From: Alloalcanivorax profundimaris
GTDB lineage: Bacteria; Pseudomonadota; Gammaproteobacteria; Pseudomonadales; Alcanivoracaceae
Direction: 5' to 3'
DNA length: 64,000 bases
Assembly (NCBI RefSeq): GCF_015265435.1
Contig: NZ_JABJWH010000015.1
Location: 38,779 to 102,778, forward strand
Under the pieces are notes generated by a model. It was not told where the DNA came from. It made no database searches and worked only from the letters and a program-made list of their open reading frames with translations. Below, in pieces: positions 59,780 through 64,000 of the stretch (within the stretch, counting starts at the first letter, position 1; every line of letters starts with the position of its first letter). Position numbers and translations under genes: made by a program.

Positions 59780-61669
59780 TCACTGATATTGCAGGTTCAC
59801 CTGGTACACGGCGGTGGTGCCGCTGACTTCGTAGCCCACCACCAGCAGCGGGGTGTCCCCCGGCGCGTCCTCGGCGGGGATGAACACGAGCCCCTCTGGC
59901 CCCAGATCACCGGCGGCGGCGAGCACCGACTCGGTGTCCTCGGTGGCCCAGTCGTCGCGGGTGTTCAGGTACTCCACGCGCACCGGCGCGGTGGGGTCGG
60001 TGATGTCGTAGACCAGCACGCCACCCATGCGCTCCAGCCCCAGGAACAGGAAGGTCTTGTCGCCGAGACCGGCGAGGGTCAGGCCCTCCGGCTCCGGGCC
60101 CTTGGCATCGCTGCGGCTGTCGAAGTCGTCGCCTTCGTCGTGGCCGGAGTTGAAGTAGTCCTTGCAGGGAATGCTGCGCTGGGTGCCGAGCATGCACTCG
60201 TCACTGGCCAGGAATTGTTCGATGGCGTCGCCGGAGTCGAACACCAGGCCGCCGTCCTCGTCCCAGATCGAGAAGGAGCGGCCGCCGTAGGCGTACAGGG
60301 TGTCGTACATCAGGCGGTCGCCGTTGGCGTCGTCCTGGACGCCGGCGGCGGTGAACAGCATCGGGTCGCCGTTTTCGTGTTTGCGGTAGCCCTCGGTCCA
60401 GGTGATGTTGAGGCGGCCGAGCACGTCGTCCTCGCGGCAGTCGCCGGGGTCGCCGGCGGTGGCGCCGCAGTAGCCGAAGGTGTCCGGGTTGAGCAGGCCG
60501 CCGGCGGCCAGGTCACGCAGTTGCGGGGGCAGGTCGTCGCCGCAGCGGCGGTCGAAGCCGTCCGCGTGCACCAGGTGCTTGACGCGGAACTCCTCCACGA
60601 AGCCCTGGCTGGGGTCGCCGGCGCAACCGGCGCCCTCGGTGCCCCAGTAGGCATTGTTGTCCTCGCCCCAGGCGCGGGCATCGCCTTCGTTGGCGGTGAC
60701 CAGGTAGGTGTTGCCGCCGGCGCTGTAGGCGCCGATGGCGTCCGGCTGGTAAAGGCTGACCACGCCGTCGAAGGTGCGGATGTCGATGGCGTCATCGTCG
60801 TCGCTGGCGTCGATGCCGTTGCCGTCCTGGCTCAGGTCCTTCTCGCCCAGGGGCAGAATGTCGGTGACCGTGGCGCTGGCGATGTCGAGCCTGGCCAGGG
60901 CGTTGTTCTCCTGCAGGGCCACCCAGGCGGTGGCGCCGTCGGCGGCGATGGCGATGTACTCGGGTTCCAGATCCCGCGCCACGTTGGCACCGGGGCCATA
61001 GATGCGCACGCCGGCGGCCTTCAGGTCCGCTTCCTGGCCGTTGAAGGCGGTGAAGGTGGCGCGGCTTTCCACCGGGTTCTCCGGGTCGCTGATGTCGATG
61101 ACGCTGATCGAGCCTTCCGGATCCACGCTGTAATCGTCGTTGGGCTCGCCTTCATTGGCGGTGAGCACATAGCCGCCGTCCGGGGTGAACGCCACCATGT
61201 CCGGCAAGGCGCCTACCGGCACGAAGCTGATGCGCTCCAGGCTGTTGGCGTCGTACAGGGCGAGGAAGCCGGTGTCGGTCTTGGTGCCGGCCTGCACGGC
61301 CACCGCCACCAGGTCGCCGTGCACGGCCACGCTGTTCACTTCCGAGCCGGCGGAGATGTCGCCGGTGAGCAGGGTGTCTTCCAGGGTCGGGTTGGCCGGG
61401 TCGGCCAGGCTCATGATGTCCAGGGCGCCCTTGTTGGCGTTGACCACGAACAGGCGCTGGGAGCCGGCGTGGTAGGCGGGGATCTCCGCCGCCGATTCAT
61501 CGAACTGGCCGCTGGCGTGACGGCCCAGGAAGCTGAGCGTCAGGCTGGAGGGGGTGGGTTCCGCCGCCGGCGGATTGGCGCCGCCGTCGTTGTCGCTGTC
61601 GCCGCCACAACCGGCGAGCAGGGTGGATGCCATCACGGTGCCGGCGCCAAGGGCAAGCCAGGGTTTCAT
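59780..61669 (-). CDS. Choice-of-anchor I-like beta-propeller lipoprotein, 629 aa
   Basis: A signal peptide with lipobox LLAGC (Cys21) and an Asp/Pro linker are followed by a long beta-propeller-like domain with repeated blades of the form LFVVNANKGALDIMSLADPANP, GGYVLTANEGEPNDDYSVDPEGSISVIDISDPENP and GNTYLVTANEGDARAW. This arrangement matches the choice-of-anchor I family, often loosely annotated as alkaline phosphatase, with unknown activity. It is very acidic, with possible Ca2+ sites (GNGIDASDDDDAID). Six cysteines lie in the second half. A Pho-box-like direct repeat is 56 bases upstream, which would fit phosphate-starvation control. A terminator follows. Confidence 0.85.
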   Translation of the reverse strand: MKPWLALGAGTVMASTLLAGCGGDSDNDGGANPPAAEPTPSSLTLSFLGRHASGQFDESAAEIPAYHAGSQRLFVVNANKGALDIMSLADPANPTLEDTLLTGDISAGSEVNSVAVHGDLVAVAVQAGTKTDTGFLALYDANSLERISFVPVGALPDMVAFTPDGGYVLTANEGEPNDDYSVDPEGSISVIDISDPENPVESRATFTAFNGQEADLKAAGVRIYGPGANVARDLEPEYIAIAADGATAWVALQENNALARLDIASATVTDILPLGEKDLSQDGNGIDASDDDDAIDIRTFDGVVSLYQPDAIGAYSAGGNTYLVTANEGDARAWGEDNNAYWGTEGAGCAGDPSQGFVEEFRVKHLVHADGFDRRCGDDLPPQLRDLAAGGLLNPDTFGYCGATAGDPGDCREDDVLGRLNITWTEGYRKHENGDPMLFTAAGVQDDANGDRLMYDTLYAYGGRSFSIWDEDGGLVFDSGDAIEQFLASDECMLGTQRSIPCKDYFNSGHDEGDDFDSRSDAKGPEPEGLTLAGLGDKTFLFLGLERMGGVLVYDITDPTAPVRVEYLNTRDDWATEDTESVLAAAGDLGPEGLVFIPAEDAPGDTPLLVVGYEVSGTTAVYQVNLQYQ

Positions 61670-61724
61670 GAAAACACCTCGTCATTATTCGTTCACGGAT
61701 ACCCGGGTAGTGGGCCGCAAACCC

Positions 61725-61742
61725 ATGACAGGGGGATGACGT
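61725..61742 (-). promoter_or_regulatory. Pho-box-like direct repeat
   Basis: On the minus strand, ACGTCAT-CCCC-CTGTCAT matches two CTGTCAT half-sites 11 bases apart, the PhoB arrangement, 56 bases upstream of the lipoprotein start codon. The second half-site is perfect and the first has two differences. Confidence 0.5.
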
Positions 61743-61775
61743 TTTCTTGAAGAACGGCGGGGCTGAAAAGTTCCG

Positions 61776-61788
61776 GGACATTATGTCC
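61776..61788. promoter_or_regulatory. Palindrome in the divergent region before the 37-aa gene
   Basis: GGACAT-T-ATGTCC is a perfect 6+1+6 palindrome about 65 bases before the small-protein start codon. It may be an operator for either divergent gene. Confidence 0.4.
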
Positions 61789-61852
61789 AATGTGAATGGC
61801 GGTTTGCCTGACCTAGACTTGGGCTGATATTTCACGCCTGGAAAGAGTCGGA

Positions 61853-61966
61853 ATGGAATGGATCCCGGTAGTTTTCATTACCTTCAAGGTCGTCGTGCTC
61901 GGCACGGGCATGTTCTTCGCCATCAAGTGGCATTACGACAAAGGCAAGAAGAAGAAAGACGAATAG
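61853..61966 (+). CDS. Small single-pass membrane protein, 37 aa
   Basis: ATG 61853 to TAG 61964-61966 encodes a 37-residue protein: N-terminal MEWIPVV, one hydrophobic helix (VFITFKVVVLGTGMFFAI, residues about 7-24), then a strongly basic tail KWHYDKGKKKKDE. GAAAGAG precedes the start at good spacing, and a GC hairpin (GCGCCGCC-TCAA-GGCGGCGC, 61973-61992) follows the stop codon. This is the plan of genuine small bacterial membrane proteins, with the charged tail in the cytoplasm. I do not recognise a named family. It lies between two divergently and convergently placed larger genes and overlaps neither. Confidence 0.7.
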   Translation: MEWIPVVFITFKVVVLGTGMFFAIKWHYDKGKKKKDE

Positions 61967-62014
61967 GCGCTGGCGCCGCCTCAAGGCGGCGCGCGCAACG
62001 CTCCGATCAGCGCC

Positions 62015-63691
62015 TCAATCGTCCTTCAGCAACCGGCGCAACACCTTGCCCGCCGGCGTGGCCGGCAGCGTGTCGATAAAGGCGACCTGGCGCGGGTATT
62101 TATACGCCGCCATGTGTTCCCTGGCCCAGTCGATTAGCTCGCTCTCGCTGACCTTGCCCTGGTACTCCGGCTTGAGCACCACGAACAGCTTCACCGTTTC
62201 GCCGCGTTGATCATCGGGCACGCCGATGGCGGCGGACTGGGCGATGGCCGGGTGATCCAGCATCAGCGCTTCCACGTCCTCCGGGAACACACTGTAGCCG
62301 GAGCACTTGATCATCTCCTTGATGCGGCCGGTGAAGAACAGATAGCCCTCCTCATCGAAATAGCCCACGTCGCCGGTGTGCACGGCACCGTCGCGCAGGG
62401 TTTCCGCGGTGGCCTCGTCGCGCTTCCAATAGCCCTTGAACACCGCCTTGTTGCGCACCACGATCTCGCCGCTTTGCCCGGGCGCGCATTCCGCGCCGGT
62501 TTCGGTATCGACAATGCGGATCTCGTTCTCCGCCATGGGCACGCCGCAGCTGCCCCACTTGATGCGGTCCTTGGGCATGAAGGTGTCCGAGGTGTGGGTC
62601 TCGCTCAACCCGTAGGCGGCCTCGTGGGTCTGGCAGCCGGTGAGCGCCTTCCATTCCTCGGCCAGTTTTTCGGTGAGGGGAATGCCGAAGCTGGTGCAGG
62701 GATTGTTGGCCAGCGAGGTCAGGTCACGATCCCGCACGCCGGGAAAATCCAGAATCGCCCGCAACATGGGCGCGATGCCGTACCAGTTGCTCACCCGGTA
62801 ATGCTCGATGGCGTCGATGGTGGTGGCGGGCTCGAAGCGCGCCAGGATCACCAGGGTCTGGCGCGCGTACACCGGCTGGTAGACGCCGAAGTTCATGCCG
62901 GCGATATGACACAGCGGCGCGATGCCCAGGCTCACCGTGTCCTCGGTCATACGGTTGGCGTTGAACGACACCGCCATCTTGAACAGGCTGGACCCGTAAC
63001 TGAGCATGGCGCCCTTGGGCCGGCCGGTGGTGCCGGACGTAAAGGTCATCAGCCCCACGTCGTTCCACAGGTCCACCGGCTCGAAGCGGTCCAGCGGCGC
63101 GGTGTGCTCCAGAATCGCGCTCAAATCGTCGGTGCCCGCCGGCGGCGCCGACGGCTCGCCGAGCAGCTCCTTGGGCACCGCCAGGGTGGGCCGCTCCGGC
63201 AGGTAGTCGCCGTAGGCGGTGCTCACCACCGTGGCCAGGGTCGGCACCTGGTCACGCACCCCGGCCACGATCGGATAAAGATCCCGGGCCACCACCAGTG
63301 CCTTGGTTTCCGCGTTGCTCAGTTGATAAGCCACCTCGGCGGCTTTGTACTGCGGATTCACCGGCGTGACCATGGCGCCCAGCGCCTGCACCGCGTAATG
63401 GGCGAAAATGTACTGCGGGCAGTTCTGCATGAACAACGCCACCCGGTCGCCGGGCCCCACCCCCTTCTCGCGCAAATGCGCCGCCAGCCGCCGCACCGCG
63501 TCCCCGGCCTCGGCCCAGGTAATCTCGGTACCGTAGTAAATGTAGGCGATCCGCTCCGGCACCTCCTCGGCGTGCTGGAACAGATAATCGTGCAGCGGCT
63601 TTTCACCACGAAGATAGGACACGCTGTCGCCGGCCCAGACGGAACCGGGCACCGGCACCGGCTCGAACCCGGTTGCGGAAACGGTGGACAT
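62015..63691 (-). CDS. Acyl-CoA ligase (AMP-binding ANL superfamily), 558 aa
   Basis: This is an adenylate-forming enzyme for a fatty or aromatic/short-chain acid. Motifs are MTFTSGTTGRPKGAMLSYGSSL (P-loop), PLCHIAGMNFGVYQPVY (substrate pocket), AAYGLSETHTSDTF, GAVHTGDVGYFDEEGYLFFTGRIKEMIKCSGYSVFPEDVEALM and the C-terminal lysine region LPATPAGKVLRRLL. ATG 63691 has AAGGAGA at ideal spacing; longer starts run into a REP element. It is only distantly like the AlkK-like ligase. It is a single gene next to a repeat-dense region; the acid is unknown. Confidence 0.92.
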   Translation of the reverse strand: MSTVSATGFEPVPVPGSVWAGDSVSYLRGEKPLHDYLFQHAEEVPERIAYIYYGTEITWAEAGDAVRRLAAHLREKGVGPGDRVALFMQNCPQYIFAHYAVQALGAMVTPVNPQYKAAEVAYQLSNAETKALVVARDLYPIVAGVRDQVPTLATVVSTAYGDYLPERPTLAVPKELLGEPSAPPAGTDDLSAILEHTAPLDRFEPVDLWNDVGLMTFTSGTTGRPKGAMLSYGSSLFKMAVSFNANRMTEDTVSLGIAPLCHIAGMNFGVYQPVYARQTLVILARFEPATTIDAIEHYRVSNWYGIAPMLRAILDFPGVRDRDLTSLANNPCTSFGIPLTEKLAEEWKALTGCQTHEAAYGLSETHTSDTFMPKDRIKWGSCGVPMAENEIRIVDTETGAECAPGQSGEIVVRNKAVFKGYWKRDEATAETLRDGAVHTGDVGYFDEEGYLFFTGRIKEMIKCSGYSVFPEDVEALMLDHPAIAQSAAIGVPDDQRGETVKLFVVLKPEYQGKVSESELIDWAREHMAAYKYPRQVAFIDTLPATPAGKVLRRLLKDD

Positions 63692-63758
63692 CTTTGTTCT
63701 CCTTAAACTCTCAAAAACCTTTGGCGCCGAACGCCGAATGACCGGTAGCGCCAGCGGC

Positions 63759-63879
63759 ATCGCGACTGAAGCGGAATGCCGCCCAGCCGCTCCTACCGGA
63801 AAGTGCACCGCCTCGTAGGAGCGACTTCAGTCGCGATGCGGTTGGCACCGCCGTTGATCGCGGCTGAAGCCGCTCCTAC
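63759..63879. repeat. Triple REP cluster
   Basis: Three units alternate in orientation: ATCGCGACTGAAGCGGAATGCCGCCC...CGCTCCTAC (63759-63796), GTAGGAGCGACTTCAGTCGCGAT (63815-63837) and ATCGCGGCTGAAGCCGCTCCTAC (63857-63879). It is directly followed by palindromic repeat copy 4. No gene is seen in 63692-64000. Confidence 0.88.
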
Positions 63880-63892
63880 AACCCCATCCAAT

Positions 63893-64000
63893 CCACGAAG
63901 CCGCGCGTGACGCCACCTCGAAGCGTCTCGGCGTGGCCCCCTTTCCGGGACCCTGTTTGACAGGATGTCAAACCGGGAGCCCCCAGGGACGGGTTCACGG
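63893..64000. repeat. Long structured palindromic repeat, copy 4 (cut by the window end)
   Basis: The left arm lies at 63923-63950 (GCGTCTCGGCGTGGCCCCC...), preceded by the conserved flank CCACGAAGCCGCGCG-TGACGCCACCTCG. The inner hairpin is GTTTGACA-GGA-TGTCAAAC (about 63956-63974). Its loop matches copy 2 and its stem is perfect, but three of eight pairs are changed on both sides. The apex spacer (GGGAGCCCCC, then CGGGTTCACGG) matches copies 1 and 2. The right arm is beyond the window. Confidence 0.85.

Noticed and set aside
59702..61750. A 682-codon plus-strand frame opposite the choice-of-anchor-like gene
   Set aside because: It is Val/Gly/Ala-rich and repetitive only because it mirrors an acidic protein; the minus frame has a signal peptide and lipobox.
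1..64000. CRISPR arrays, tRNA or rRNA genes, prophage or plasmid-origin features
   Set aside because: Reading the window showed no regular spaced direct repeats, no tRNA-like cloverleaf with a conserved T-arm, and no phage or replication genes.

Overview
The window reads as chromosomal DNA of a high-GC gammaproteobacterium. The mix of an AlkK-like fatty acyl-CoA ligase, a second acyl-CoA ligase, a Baeyer-Villiger-type monooxygenase, a glutarate (gcd) cluster, a TRAP transporter, RdgC, NudE/CysQ and Pseudomonas-type REP repeats (GTAGGAGCG...CGCGAT) suggests an Alcanivorax/Alloalcanivorax-like or pseudomonad-related marine heterotroph. This placement is inference. No rRNA, tRNA, CRISPR array, prophage or transposase was seen.

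Layout. 0.1-5.7 kb: a cold-shock protein; a large protein of unknown function with a possible papain-like Cys-His-Asn triad, divergent from an ATP-grasp enzyme; glyoxalase I; and an amidase broken by an apparent single-base deletion. 5.9-8.9 kb: a complete TRAP transporter (dctPQM). 9.1-13.4 kb: a dienelactone-hydrolase/NTF2 fusion, the AlkK-like ligase and rdgC. 13.5-17.4 kb: a SnoaL-like protein, a permease-alcohol dehydrogenase operon and a TSUP permease. 17.5-23.9 kb: two tandem paralogous lipoproteins meeting a tripartite RND efflux operon with a divergent TetR regulator. 23.9-29 kb: an Ada/AlkA DNA-repair fusion, an MFS transporter, a DUF1653 protein, rlmI and a LysE exporter. 29-32.5 kb: a copper operon (copA, cupredoxin, DUF411) behind a CueR-type promoter. 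32.6-36.9 kb: an outer-membrane protein and the gcdR/gcdH/gcdG glutarate genes. 37.3-45.4 kb: an AraC regulator, a BVMO-like flavoprotein, nudE-cysQ, a Crp-family regulator, an HD protein resembling PhnZ-type diiron oxygenases, and a metallophosphoesterase-LamG lipoprotein. 45.7-59.5 kb: a B12 region with a cobalamin riboswitch leading btuB-btuF-btuC-btuD-cobB-cobO-cobQ, an upstream cbiB-cobD pair, the divergent cobT-cobC-cobS operon, and cobU behind a MarR gene. 59.8-63.7 kb: a choice-of-anchor-like lipoprotein with a Pho-box-like site, a 37-residue membrane protein and an acyl-CoA ligase.

The B12 genes cover uptake and the late half of the pathway: side-chain amidation, adenosylation, aminopropanol attachment and lower-ligand assembly. 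No corrin-ring genes are in view.

The strongest unexplained structure is a repeat family of long, near-perfect palindromes (four copies, the last cut by the window end). Each has a second hairpin nested in its apex and conserved asymmetric flanks. Arm sequences differ between copies yet match perfectly within each complete copy, and one inner stem shows three compensated base-pair changes. Three copies sit between convergent genes, and one carries an extra structured insert of about 85 bp. Shorter REP elements fill other gene junctions and supply the stop codons of two genes.
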